A stretch of 17,270 bases of DNA from Erythrobacter sp. CCH5-A1 (GTDB lineage: Bacteria > Pseudomonadota > Alphaproteobacteria > Sphingomonadales > Sphingomonadaceae). Location of the stretch: contig NZ_LSKQ01000311.1 of NCBI RefSeq assembly GCF_001557115.1, positions 1 through 17,270 of the forward strand, written 5' to 3'. Within the stretch, counting starts at the first letter, position 1; every line of letters starts with the position of its first letter. Below are positions 6,429 through 14,434 of the stretch, in pieces. The notes below the pieces were generated by a model. That model was not told the DNA's origin and searched no databases. It saw only the letters and a list, made by a program, of their open reading frames with translations. The position numbers were made by a program, and so were the translations under genes.

Positions 6429-6866
6429 ATGTTCAGCTCTTTTCTCCTCGCCCTGCAGGTAGCAGTGGTCCCGGCAGGGCAAAGCTTCAGCTGCACGCCA
6501 ACCCACGTATGGGACGGTGATGGCCCGGTTTGGTGTGCGGAGGGTCCGAGGCTGCGGCTGTCCGGAATAGCCGCCCGGGAGCTCGACGGATCCTGCTCGC
6601 CCGGCCACCCATGCCCCGACAGTGACCCCATCGTGTCGCGCGATGCTTTGGTGAACTTGCTGGGCACCAGAACAGGCGTTGGCCCTCATGGACATATTCT
6701 GGTTTCGGGACCCAGGATGCGCTGCACTTCCACCGGAGGCGCTGGCGGGGATCGAACCGGGGCTTGGTGTGTCTCGCCGCGGTCGGGCGATATCAGCTGC
6801 GCTATGGTGAAAGGCGGATGGGCCGCGCGCTGGGAGCGCTTCTGGCAAGACCATCGGTGCCCGTGA
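6429..6866 (+). CDS. Secreted thermonuclease (SNase)-like protein
   Basis: A 145-aa protein with a short hydrophobic N-terminus (MFSSFLLALQVAVVPAG), probably a signal peptide, followed by a staphylococcal-nuclease-like fold. HVWDGDGPVWC gives the first strand and D-G-D calcium site, and RLRLSGIAARELDG gives the R...E pair matching the SNase active site; GGDRTGAWC may supply the second catalytic arginine. Six or more cysteines suggest disulfides and an extracytoplasmic location. Similar small thermonuclease-family proteins are, in my memory, common in sphingomonads. The Shine-Dalgarno is weak. A GAACCGGG stretch inside the gene looks superficially like a tRNA T-arm but lies in this coding frame. 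Activity is inferred; it may be degenerate. Confidence 0.72.
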   Translation: MFSSFLLALQVAVVPAGQSFSCTPTHVWDGDGPVWCAEGPRLRLSGIAARELDGSCSPGHPCPDSDPIVSRDALVNLLGTRTGVGPHGHILVSGPRMRCTSTGGAGGDRTGAWCVSPRSGDISCAMVKGGWAARWERFWQDHRCP

Positions 6867-6923
6867 TGGATCACGGGATGGGTCTAAGGGATAAGCAAGA
6901 TAGGTGGCCTTGGGCCGAGGGTT

Positions 6924-7916
6924 TCAAGGGAAAGCGCCAAAGCTCCGGCGACTTTGGTGCACCATCTCGCGCAACCGTTCAGGTTGAAGAACCTCGACTG
7001 CCGTCCCCCAAGCATAGAGGTGCCAGCACATCTCGAGCAGTCCGGACGCCTTGAACCGTACCAGCAGTGAGCCGTCCGGTTCATCCTCGACAGTCTGGGT
7101 CGGGTGAAAGACGAAGCGGCGCGCATGTGCCGCCGCCTCCGGCGAAAAGCGCCAGACGACATCGCCATACTCAGCCGCATTCTCGAAGGAACCGAACCCC
7201 TTTTCGGCATGGCGGCGGATATCGAAATCCTGATCGAACTCGAAGGAATCCTCCAGCACCTCAGCAGCCTCGATTTCCTCAACGCGGAAGTGTTGCAGCG
7301 GTGCGGACGACGGTTTCGCGATGTCTCTCGCGACTAGGTAGCGGCGAACACCGAGCAAGAGACCGTGGGGCGCAACGATGCGCTCGACCGGCTTGGTCTG
7401 GCCTCGCTTTCGATAGGGAAAGCGGAGCAGAAATGGACCCTTCAGCGCTTCATAGATCGCCATATCAACATCACGGTTGGCGGCCGGTTTTGGCCCGGGA
7501 CGGGCCGCGTGGCCCAGCGCCTCGAGTAGCGCTTCCTCATCCACGGCGAGACGTGTGCCCTTTTCCGGCGGGACAAGCGCCCTCACCTTCCGGTCGAGGT
7601 TCCTCGCAAGTGCCGCCTCTTGCAGCATGCCGGCCTGTTCGAGCTGCGCAATCCCATTCGATAGTGCAGCCAGTTCTTCTGGCGAGGGTGACAGGAGCGC
7701 TGCGACGTGGCGAGCGGGCATACGCCAACGCTTTTTCCGATCTTCCCCCTCTGAGGTTTCCGTCTGCGGAAAGGCCGCTTCAAGCGCCTCGGTCATCCTC
7801 TGCGCGGTCCGGTACACGCAGCCGAATTCTTCCATGATCTCGTCGAGCGACACGCCGCTGCGGCGCGTCGCCATCATCGCGAGTTTCAACAGCTCCTGTG
7901 CCTTGGCGAATGACAT
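6924..7916 (-). CDS. WYL-domain transcriptional regulator
   Basis: A 330-aa regulator. Residues of about 1-70 form a winged HTH (SGVSLDEIMEEFGCVYRTAQRMTEAL). Residues of about 165-240 form the WYL domain (FRYRKRGQTKPVE-like segment, GLLLGVRRYLVARDI, where the WYL motif is R-Y-L). The C-terminal part (VVWRFSPEAAAHARRFVFHP, LLVRFKASGLLEMCWHLYAWG) is a WCX-type extension. The order wHTH-WYL-WCX is that of BrxR/CapW-type regulators, which repress phage-defence operons and are thought to sense a nucleic-acid or nucleotide ligand. GGAG is placed 7 bases before ATG 7916. It diverges from the large nuclease/helicase with a perfect inverted repeat between them, so it most likely controls that operon and itself. 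The ligand is unknown. Confidence 0.88.
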   Translation of the reverse strand: MSFAKAQELLKLAMMATRRSGVSLDEIMEEFGCVYRTAQRMTEALEAAFPQTETSEGEDRKKRWRMPARHVAALLSPSPEELAALSNGIAQLEQAGMLQEAALARNLDRKVRALVPPEKGTRLAVDEEALLEALGHAARPGPKPAANRDVDMAIYEALKGPFLLRFPYRKRGQTKPVERIVAPHGLLLGVRRYLVARDIAKPSSAPLQHFRVEEIEAAEVLEDSFEFDQDFDIRRHAEKGFGSFENAAEYGDVVWRFSPEAAAHARRFVFHPTQTVEDEPDGSLLVRFKASGLLEMCWHLYAWGTAVEVLQPERLREMVHQSRRSFGAFP

Positions 7917-7926
7917 TCAAAATCTC

Positions 7927-7945
7927 CATGACAGGTTTTGTCATG
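7927..7945. promoter_or_regulatory. Inverted-repeat operator between WYL gene and helicase
   Basis: CATGACAGGTTTTGTCATG has perfect 7-base arms (CATGACA/TGTCATG) and a 5-base centre. It covers TTGTCA (7938-7943), a possible -35 for the helicase with TATGCT (7962-7967) as -10 at 18-base spacing, and lies next to the GGAG of the WYL gene on the other strand. It is the best candidate binding site of the WYL regulator. A 13-base copy of its core recurs at 11302-11314. Confidence 0.65.
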
Positions 7946-7979
7946 CTGAACGGGCATAGCTTATGCTAAGGAGCTATGC

Positions 7980-10900
7980 ATGCGATTTATCGAAGGAAAT
8001 TTCCGCTTCTCGGCCTCGGACCTGATGCGCTTCAAGGGCTGCCGGCACGCAACCGCGCTCGACCTGCGCCTGCTCGAAGTGGGCGATATCAAACCCAGGG
8101 ATGACAGTGCCGAGGCGATGCTTCTGCAACAGCAGGGCGATGAACATGAACTGGCCTTTCTGGAGCAGCTTCGCGCTGAAGGTCGTTCAATCACCGAGAT
8201 CCCCAAGGATGGGCTGTCACTCGAACAATCGGTCGCGCTGACCCATGCGGCCATGGCCCAGGGCGCCGACATCATCTTCCAAGGCGCCCTGCTTGATGGT
8301 GCGTGGGGCGGCTACACCGACTTCCTCGAGCGAGTTGAACGCCCGTCCGCGCTCGGGGACTGGTGCTACGAAGTTGTCGATACCAAGCTCAAGCGCAAGC
8401 CAGACCCCAAGCATGTGCTGCAGCTGTGCCTTTACAGCGATCTCCTCGCGAAGGTGCAGGGTCTGGCTCCTGAGGCCGCGCATCTTCAGCTTGGCGACGG
8501 CAGCCGATACACGGTTCGTCTGGCCGATGTCTCCGCCTACGCGCGGCATGCGCGCGCGATGCTTGAAGGGTTTGTGGCCGAACGCCCTGCGACCCGCGCC
8601 GAGCCCAACGCCGCCTGTGGCCTTTGCCGGTGGAGCGATCATTGCAATGCACAGTGGGAGCAAGACGACAGCCTCGCCCTTGTCGCAGGCATAACCCGCA
8701 GCCAGCGCCAGAAACTCGAGGCAGCCGGGGTTACCACCATGGCGGCGCTTGCCGCGCGGGCGGAACGTGTCCCGAAAATGGCAGCCGAGACGCAGCGCAA
8801 GCTTGTGGCGCAAGCCAGACTGCAGACGGCCCGGCGCGCGGGCGCAGGCCCATCCTTCGAGTTGCGCGATCTGGAGCCGGGCAAGGGATTTGGGCTTCTT
8901 CCCGAGCCGGCTGAAGGTGATGTGTTCTACGACATCGAAGGCGACCCGTACTTTCCCGGAGGCCTCGAATATCTCCATGGCGTCTGGTTCATGGACGACG
9001 GTGAGTGGCAATTCCGGGCATTCTGGGCGCATGATCGCGAAGAAGAAGGGCGGGCTATGCGCGACCTCCTCACCTTCCTCGTGGAACGCATGCGGCGATA
9101 CCCGAGGGCACATATCTACCACTATGCCAACTACGAGATCGCTGCCCTTCGGCGCCTGACGGCCGCACACCGCACCGGCGAGGCTGCCATGGATCAGCTG
9201 CAGCGCGAGCAGAGGTTTGTGGATCTCTTCAAGGTGGTGGGCGGCGGGCTGATTGCGTCGGAGAAAGGCTATTCGATCAAGGATCTCGAAGCCTTCTACA
9301 TGGAAAAACGCGCCGCAGACGTCGCGACAGCCGGGGCCAGCGTCGTCTTCTATGAGCAGTGGCGGCAGACCGGCGAGCAGCGGCTCCTCGACGAGATCCA
9401 TGACTACAACCGGACCGACTGCATCTCGACGCAGCTGCTCCGGGATTGGCTGATCAGAGATGTGCGGCCTGCGGGCATGCCGTGGCCAGTCCTCGGCGAT
9501 GTGCCAGCCAATGGGACGCTCTCGAATGTCGAGGCAGAGGATGCCGAGCTCGAAGCCCTTCGCCAGCGGCTCGAACCCGTGCGCGCGCGTCTCGGCGAAC
9601 AGGTCGCCACACTGCTGCTCGACCTAAGCCAGTTCCACAAGCGCGAGGACAAGCCTGCCTATTGGGCTATCTTCGACCGGCTCGCCCAGGAAAGCGAGGA
9701 GCTGCTGGACGACCTCGACTGTCTTCAGGGGCTCGAGGCCATCGATGCCCCGGTTCAGGTGACTACCAAATCCTCGGAACGGACCTACCGCTTTCCCGAG
9801 CAGGACACCAAGCTTCGGGCGGGCAAAGCCCCTTGCATCAAGCCCGCTGCCATGCCGGAAGACGTGCAGCTTCAAAAGATCAATCATGACGACCGCACGC
9901 TGGTTCTGCGCCGCTCGCACGCGAAGGGGCCCCTCCCCGACAGGCTCGATCTTCTCCCGCCCAAGCCAATCCGGAACGATGTGCTTCGCAATTCACTGAT
10001 GGCCGTCATCGACGAGATGATCGCCAATACGGGACGCGTTCCGGCCCTTGAGCATCTTCTCACCAAAGCCCTTCCCGTGTTCAGCGATGGGCCGCGGCCG
10101 GGAGGGATCGTTTTAGAGGATGATGACCTTCCTAACGCTACAAGCCGCGCGATCGCAGCCATGGACCAGACGACCCTCGGCATCCAGGGTCCCCCCGGGA
10201 CGGGAAAGACCTATGTGAGCGCCCTGTCGATTGCCGACCTCGTGCGGACGGGAAAGCGCGTCGCCGTCGCGTCAAACAGCCACAAAGCGATCGGCAATCT
10301 TCTCAAGGCAGTCGCAGAAAGGGCCGAAGACCAGGCGCTCGCCTTTTCCATCGTCCAGAAGGTCTCCGATGCCGAGGATGCTGACGATCATCCGGCGATC
10401 ATTGCTGTAACCGACAACAACGCTCCCGAGATCGGGACCGCACACGTCGTCGGTTCCACCGCGTGGCATTTCGCGCGCTATGACGCGCCTGCATTCGACT
10501 ACCTGTTCGTCGATGAGGCCGGACAAGTCTCGCTCGCCAACATCCTCGCGATGGGCCGCTGCGCCCATAACATCGTCCTCGTCGGCGATCCAATGCAGCT
10601 TCCACAGCCGCTTCAGGGTAGCCATCCCGGGGAGAGCGGGCTTTCCTGTCTCGAATACCTGATCGATGGGCACCGGGTCATTCCGCCCGAGCGCGGCATC
10701 TTCCTCTCGGAGAGCCGCCGCATGCATCCCGGGATCTGCCGGTTCATTTCAGCGGCAGTCTATGAGGAACGTCTGGCTAGTGATGAGGCAGCCGCGGCGC
10801 AGACGCTCGTTTCCCCAACCGGTGCAAGCCTGCTTGGCGCACGTCTGGCACCTGTCGAACACAAGGGACGATCCCAAGTCTCACCCGAAGAGATTGCAGC

Positions 10901-11315
10901 CATCCGCGGCCAGATCGAAGCGATGGTAGGTTCGGTCTATCGGGACCGAAACGGCAAGGATCGCGTGATCGCGCACGAGGACATACTCGTCGTCGCCCCC
11001 TATAATGCACAGGTCAATGCGCTGAAGGCGGCTCTGCCGCCGGGTGTGCCCGTCGGGACCGTCGACAAGTTCCAGGGGCAGGAAGCGCCGATCTGCCTGG
11101 TGTCGATGACGACTTCCAGCGGCGAGGAGATGCCCCGCGACCTCGCCTTTCTGTTCTCGCTCAACCGGATCAATGTCGCGGTCTCCCGCGCGCAGGCGGC
11201 AGCCATCGTGATTGCGAGCCCGCTGCTGCTCGAAACGCCATGCCGGACGGTCGAGGATATGACGCTGGTGAACGTCCTGTGCCTCCTCAATGAATTTGGA
11301 TATGACAGGTTTTGA
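7980..11315 (+). CDS. TM0106-type RecB-like nuclease / DNA2-like helicase
   Basis: A 1111-aa DNA-processing enzyme with three modules. (1) Residues of about 1-240: PD-(D/E)xK nuclease (GGYTDFLE, YEVVDTKLKRKPDPKHVLQL) with four cysteines, C21, C213, C216 and C222, spaced like the 4Fe-4S cluster of Cas4/AddB/Dna2 nucleases. (2) About 310-490: an RNase H-like DEDD exonuclease (FYDIEGD with D318, YHYANYE, YNRTD at about 476-480). (3) About 640-1105: superfamily 1 helicase with Walker A GIQGPPGTGKT (734-744), Walker B VDEAGQ (844-849), VGDPMQLPQ, SRRMHPGI, VDKFQGQE and NVAVSRAQ. Two predicted nucleases fused to a helicase imply DNA end processing or invader degradation. AGGAG lies 6 bases before ATG 7980. 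Likely controlled by the divergent WYL protein. Confidence 0.9.
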   Translation: MRFIEGNFRFSASDLMRFKGCRHATALDLRLLEVGDIKPRDDSAEAMLLQQQGDEHELAFLEQLRAEGRSITEIPKDGLSLEQSVALTHAAMAQGADIIFQGALLDGAWGGYTDFLERVERPSALGDWCYEVVDTKLKRKPDPKHVLQLCLYSDLLAKVQGLAPEAAHLQLGDGSRYTVRLADVSAYARHARAMLEGFVAERPATRAEPNAACGLCRWSDHCNAQWEQDDSLALVAGITRSQRQKLEAAGVTTMAALAARAERVPKMAAETQRKLVAQARLQTARRAGAGPSFELRDLEPGKGFGLLPEPAEGDVFYDIEGDPYFPGGLEYLHGVWFMDDGEWQFRAFWAHDREEEGRAMRDLLTFLVERMRRYPRAHIYHYANYEIAALRRLTAAHRTGEAAMDQLQREQRFVDLFKVVGGGLIASEKGYSIKDLEAFYMEKRAADVATAGASVVFYEQWRQTGEQRLLDEIHDYNRTDCISTQLLRDWLIRDVRPAGMPWPVLGDVPANGTLSNVEAEDAELEALRQRLEPVRARLGEQVATLLLDLSQFHKREDKPAYWAIFDRLAQESEELLDDLDCLQGLEAIDAPVQVTTKSSERTYRFPEQDTKLRAGKAPCIKPAAMPEDVQLQKINHDDRTLVLRRSHAKGPLPDRLDLLPPKPIRNDVLRNSLMAVIDEMIANTGRVPALEHLLTKALPVFSDGPRPGGIVLEDDDLPNATSRAIAAMDQTTLGIQGPPGTGKTYVSALSIADLVRTGKRVAVASNSHKAIGNLLKAVAERAEDQALAFSIVQKVSDAEDADDHPAIIAVTDNNAPEIGTAHVVGSTAWHFARYDAPAFDYLFVDEAGQVSLANILAMGRCAHNIVLVGDPMQLPQPLQGSHPGESGLSCLEYLIDGHRVIPPERGIFLSESRRMHPGICRFISAAVYEERLASDEAAAAQTLVSPTGASLLGARLAPVEHKGRSQVSPEEIAAIRGQIEAMVGSVYRDRNGKDRVIAHEDILVVAPYNAQVNALKAALPPGVPVGTVDKFQGQEAPICLVSMTTSSGEEMPRDLAFLFSLNRINVAVSRAQAAAIVIASPLLLETPCRTVEDMTLVNVLCLLNEFGYDRF
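11302..11314 (+). promoter_or_regulatory. Second copy of the WYL operator core
   Basis: ATGACAGGTTTTG is identical over 13 bases to 7928-7940 in the WYL/helicase operator. After that the second copy continues ACGTG instead of TCATG, so its right arm is imperfect. It overlaps the helicase stop codon (11313-11315) and precedes the 86-aa gene by 48 bases, with TTGACG (11312-11317) as a possible -35. It could give the downstream genes their own WYL-controlled promoter. Confidence 0.5.
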
Positions 11316-11362
11316 CGTGTGCGCCTGCGATACTCTTCTCATTGAAAGAAGGAGCATCGCAG

Positions 11363-11623
11363 ATGGCTTATTGGGACCTCGGAATGAAGCACATCGTCGA
11401 CGTTGACGGGCAGCTGCTCGCGATCGACGCCGATGTGATCGACACCACGCGCCTGCTGGAAAAGGCGAACCGGCCGACGGACAGTCACCTCGCCATGATT
11501 CGGGCCGGCGAGCGCATCCTGCTCCAGCCCCGGCAGTTGATCCGGCTTCCTGCCGACGAAGTTCTGTTCTTCGAAACTGACGAAAATACAGTGCACTATG
11601 GCGAGCATCGTCTGGCGGCATAG
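11363..11623 (+). CDS. 86-aa protein, possibly ubiquitin-like
   Basis: A small cytoplasmic protein between the helicase and the DUF2235 gene. ATG 11363 follows GAAGGAG by 8 bases, so translation is well supported. It has no family motif I can name. Its pattern of strands and one helix (VDGQLLAIDADVIDTTRLLE, then HLAMIRAGERILLQ, QLIRLPADEVLFFET) follows that of the multiubiquitin domain at the left edge: strand, Leu-rich helix, a strand of the L.VL..G type, acidic/polar turn, and a closing V-x-F-x strand. This suggests a beta-grasp ubiquitin-like fold, but it is inferred by eye from weak similarity. It does not end in a diglycine. A role as a partner or tag for the helicase system is possible. 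Alternative: an unrelated orphan. Confidence 0.6.
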   Translation: MAYWDLGMKHIVDVDGQLLAIDADVIDTTRLLEKANRPTDSHLAMIRAGERILLQPRQLIRLPADEVLFFETDENTVHYGEHRLAA

Positions 11624-11664
11624 GGCGGCGGCACCGCGCAGGTAGTCATTGAGGAGTGTGTCTG

Positions 11665-13083
11665 ATGCAGACTGATTGCGCTTCAGGAAAGAACATCATC
11701 ATCTTCTCGGACGGAACCGGGCAGTATGGCGGCGTGCTGCCTGACCAGCGCCTCTCCAACATCTACAAGATGTACCGTGCCATGCGCCCCGGCACCCAGA
11801 CCGGCTTCGATCCTGCCGATCAGGTCGCCTATTATGATCCGGGCCTGGGGTCAGGGGAACTCGGAGGCAGGGTTCGGAACATCCTCGCAGCCGCATTCGG
11901 CACCGGGATCAGCGAAAACATCGTCGACTGCTATGAGGCCATTCTGCGCCACTACGAGGATGGCGACCGGATCTTCCTGTTCGGCTTCAGCCGGGGTGCC
12001 TACACTGCTCGGTGCGTTGCCAACGTGATGAACCTGTGCGGGATCCCGCGCCATGACGAAGACGGACAGCCGCTCCCGACAGGCGGTGTTGCCTTGCGCA
12101 AGATTGCCGAAGAAGCCGTCTACCGCGTCTACGAGCATGGCTCTGGCCGGGATCGCGGAAGGTATGAACCGGAGCGCGAGGGGCTGGCACGGCGCTTCAG
12201 GTTGAAATACGGAAGCGAAGGCCGGGGTGCCAATGGCGAATCCCAGGGCAACGTCGCTCCGACATTTATCGGTGTGTTCGACACGGTCGCAGCTCTCGGT
12301 ACGGTGATCGTAAAGAGGGCGCTATTCGTCTTGGCGGTGCTCAGCGGCGCTCTCGGGCTTGCCGCCTGGACGAGCGATCTGGGTTTGACGTGGAAAATCC
12401 TCGCATCCGCTCCCGCAGCTTTCTTTGCTGGCAGCTTGGTCTGGTCCGCGAAGAAGCAATTCAAGTTCATCAAGAACCCCCCTCAGGGGGGAAAGATTAG
12501 CTGGCACTTCGCAGCCTGGAACCTCAAGCATTATGATCGCTTCCTCGACAGCAGCGTTGGCTACGCGAGGCATGCGCTCTCGATCGATGAGAATAGAAAG
12601 CGCTTCCCCCGGGTTGGCTGGGGGAATAGCGGGGACACGCTCGAGCAGCATCGCGGACCCCTCAAGTGGCTGAAGCAGGAATGGTTCGCAGGCAATCACT
12701 CCGACATCGGCGGGAGCTATCCGGAAGACGAATCCCGCCTCTCCGACATTGCCTTGCAATGGATGATCGATGAGCTGAAATCGATCCCGTCCCCTCCACT
12801 GATCGATGAGCGCTTCGTGCAGACCTTCCCCGATCCGCTGGGCATACAGCATGATGAGGTCAGGGCCAGCCTCGAGCTATGGCCGCGTTTCTGGCCAACC
12901 TGGTTGAGGTTTGGTTGGTCGGCCGAGACCAGGAAAGTGCACCCTGAGGCAGTTCTGCATCAGAGCGTCCTTGCCCGCTTCGCCGCAGCTTCGGTGCCTC
13001 AATACGACCGGCGGGCTCCCTATCGGCCGGAAAATCTTCGGGGGCATGTTAGCACCGCAGCCTACTACCCGGCATCCGATTGA
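11665..13083 (+). CDS. DUF2235 alpha/beta hydrolase with membrane segments
   Basis: A 472-aa protein of the DUF2235 family (T6SS Tle-like or standalone phospholipase/hydrolase-type proteins). It opens KNIIIFSDGTGQ, and the nucleophile elbow GFSRGAYTAR places Ser at about 109. GNHSDIGGSY supplies a His and Asp (about H345, D347) that probably belong to the catalytic site. Two hydrophobic stretches (about 219-236 and 243-261) form a hairpin membrane anchor, so the enzyme may act at the inner membrane on lipids. GAGGAG lies 8 bases before ATG 11665, which I prefer to the GTG at 11656. It follows the 86-aa gene after 41 bases, apparently in the same operon as the helicase. In a defence setting a membrane hydrolase could be a cell-killing effector; that is inference. 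Confidence 0.85.
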   Translation: MQTDCASGKNIIIFSDGTGQYGGVLPDQRLSNIYKMYRAMRPGTQTGFDPADQVAYYDPGLGSGELGGRVRNILAAAFGTGISENIVDCYEAILRHYEDGDRIFLFGFSRGAYTARCVANVMNLCGIPRHDEDGQPLPTGGVALRKIAEEAVYRVYEHGSGRDRGRYEPEREGLARRFRLKYGSEGRGANGESQGNVAPTFIGVFDTVAALGTVIVKRALFVLAVLSGALGLAAWTSDLGLTWKILASAPAAFFAGSLVWSAKKQFKFIKNPPQGGKISWHFAAWNLKHYDRFLDSSVGYARHALSIDENRKRFPRVGWGNSGDTLEQHRGPLKWLKQEWFAGNHSDIGGSYPEDESRLSDIALQWMIDELKSIPSPPLIDERFVQTFPDPLGIQHDEVRASLELWPRFWPTWLRFGWSAETRKVHPEAVLHQSVLARFAAASVPQYDRRAPYRPENLRGHVSTAAYYPASD

Positions 13084-13159
13084 AGCCACAATGGAATTCG
13101 AGAGGCTTTCCCCACCGCTCGGCGCAACATCATGCCGGGGTATCGAAGGGACCAGAGCG

Positions 13160-14191
13160 ATGAAATTGCTGCTTGCGAGCTTGGGATTGGCAGTGGCCCT
13201 TACTGCGGCGCCGGTTTCGGCTCAGCGGTTCGTATGTCGCGGGACGACGAATTCGCCATATCCGCAATTCGTCTCGACCTACCATGATCACCAGCGCGTC
13301 GCTCCGGGCGCGCGCGGGCTGTCGGACCAGTTCACGTCATTCTCGGCGGTCTTCGACGATGCTGATGACGATGATGGCGACGGACAGCCCGATCTGCGCC
13401 TCAATCCCGAATACGTCGTGTATGAGCTGCGGGGCCTCGCGCCGGGGCGGAACGGCAATTTCGACGAACCACCCGTCTCAATTGACCGCCCGAACAAGTG
13501 GTATGCCTCCCCCGGTCTAGTGCCGCTTGTCGAGGCGATACAGGGTGTCACCAATCGTCGTCTCGACGACAGCTACAGCGGGGCTGGGACAGTGTGGAAC
13601 CGCGGGCACCTTGCGATGAGCGATCATGCCCAGCGCATCAGCCCCGAGGCAGGCTGCAACACCCATGTCTTCTGGAATGCCTCTCCGCAGGCCGCCGACC
13701 TCAACCAGGGGCCTTGGCTTCATCTCGAGAACTACTCCGCCGCTGCCTCGAACAAATATCGAAGCATCTGGGTGATCGCCGGGCCGATCTTCGATCCTGC
13801 CACACCGAAGCTCACTATCGGCGACCCGGGTGAGCTGAAGGTCGAAATTCCCGACGCCTTCTTCAAGATCCTCATCCACGAGAGCCCCTCGGGCATCGAT
13901 ACGCTGGCCTTCATCTTCGAGCAGCCGAATGCGCTTGGGGCTGACGGAAAACCTGTGCCGACACAAACATGGGTCAATTGCAACCGGGCGAGCCAGCTCG
14001 GCCATGTCTACGATCACCGGCCCAACCTTGTTACGATCAGGGAAATCGAGCGACGAACCGGGCTCCAGTTCTTTCCGGATCATCCTGATCGGCAAACTCT
14101 CCTGGGCAAGCGGCCGCGTAAGCTGTGGCCGATCGAGACCCGTTTCTGGGATAGCAGTACGCCATGTGGCGGGCAGCGGAGCCATCCGTGA
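13160..14191 (+). CDS. Secreted DNA/RNA non-specific endonuclease (NucA-like)
   Basis: A 343-aa protein starting with a clear signal peptide (MKLLLASLGLAVALTAAPVSAQ, cleavage near residue 22). The catalytic core holds NRGHLAMSDHAQR (variant of the DRGH motif; general-base His at about 150) and WNASPQAADLNQGPW, which carries the metal-binding Asn region, followed by VIAGPIFD. An acidic stretch around residues 69-75 (DADDDDGDG) resembles a calcium-type loop. The enzyme would degrade nucleic acid in the periplasm or outside. ATG 13160 follows GAAGGGA by about 8 bases and opens a signal peptide; the frame is open further upstream but without such features. It lies 76 bases after the DUF2235 gene and may be in the same transcript. 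The first motif residue is N instead of D. Confidence 0.85.
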   Translation: MKLLLASLGLAVALTAAPVSAQRFVCRGTTNSPYPQFVSTYHDHQRVAPGARGLSDQFTSFSAVFDDADDDDGDGQPDLRLNPEYVVYELRGLAPGRNGNFDEPPVSIDRPNKWYASPGLVPLVEAIQGVTNRRLDDSYSGAGTVWNRGHLAMSDHAQRISPEAGCNTHVFWNASPQAADLNQGPWLHLENYSAAASNKYRSIWVIAGPIFDPATPKLTIGDPGELKVEIPDAFFKILIHESPSGIDTLAFIFEQPNALGADGKPVPTQTWVNCNRASQLGHVYDHRPNLVTIREIERRTGLQFFPDHPDRQTLLGKRPRKLWPIETRFWDSSTPCGGQRSHP

Positions 14192-14397
14192 TGAAGGCAA
14201 GAGCTTCAGCCATGGCCGGCTGCGATATCGTCCAGCGTGAGCCGGCTCCATTGTTTTTGGTCGATCTCGCCTCCTTGCTGGCAGACCGGACGCAGCGCTG
14301 GTCCATCTGGCCTAGGCTTCTGACAGACAGCCGTCTTACGGCTGATGAGGTCTCTTGTCTAATGAAGCTTCGCAAATCATTGACTTTTCTGAATTGA
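14191..14397 (+). CDS. Possible 68-aa ORF coupled to the nuclease gene
   Basis: Its ATG (14191-14193) overlaps the nuclease stop TGA (14189-14191) in a TGATG arrangement, which suggests coupled translation. The product (contains LFLVDLASLLADRTQRW) has a hydrophobic-acidic middle and a basic end but no motif I recognise, and third-position GC weakens in its second half. A hairpin of CAGCCGT-CTT-ACGGCTG lies inside it (14328-14344). It could be real or a chance frame. Confidence 0.3.
   Translation: MKARASAMAGCDIVQREPAPLFLVDLASLLADRTQRWSIWPRLLTDSRLTADEVSCLMKLRKSLTFLN
14328..14344. repeat. Short perfect hairpin
   Basis: CAGCCGT and ACGGCTG pair over 7 bases with a CTT loop. Flanking GACA/TGTC bases could lengthen the stem with bulges. 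No T-run follows, so an intrinsic terminator is not supported. Its location between the nuclease gene and the next promoter may still be a boundary or attenuation element. Confidence 0.35.
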
Positions 14398-14434
14398 TCC
14401 GTGAATTCTCGTTGTTCCTGATTGGGAGGGTTGC

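Noticed and set aside
6738..6800. tRNA-like stretch (GGGATCGAACCGG and ATATCAGCTGCGCTA) on the minus strand
   Set aside because: The pieces resemble T-arm and D-arm bases, but no acceptor stem or anticodon arm can be formed, and the region is the conserved GGDRTGAWC part of the thermonuclease-like gene.
8217..9401. Long minus-strand open frame opposite the helicase gene
   Set aside because: It is antisense to a gene with clear nuclease and helicase motifs; its product has no domain pattern. Such mirror frames are common in GC-rich DNA.
12911..13159. Upstream extension of the NucA-like gene
   Set aside because: The frame is open, but this part overlaps the DUF2235 gene; the signal peptide and Shine-Dalgarno place the start at 13160.
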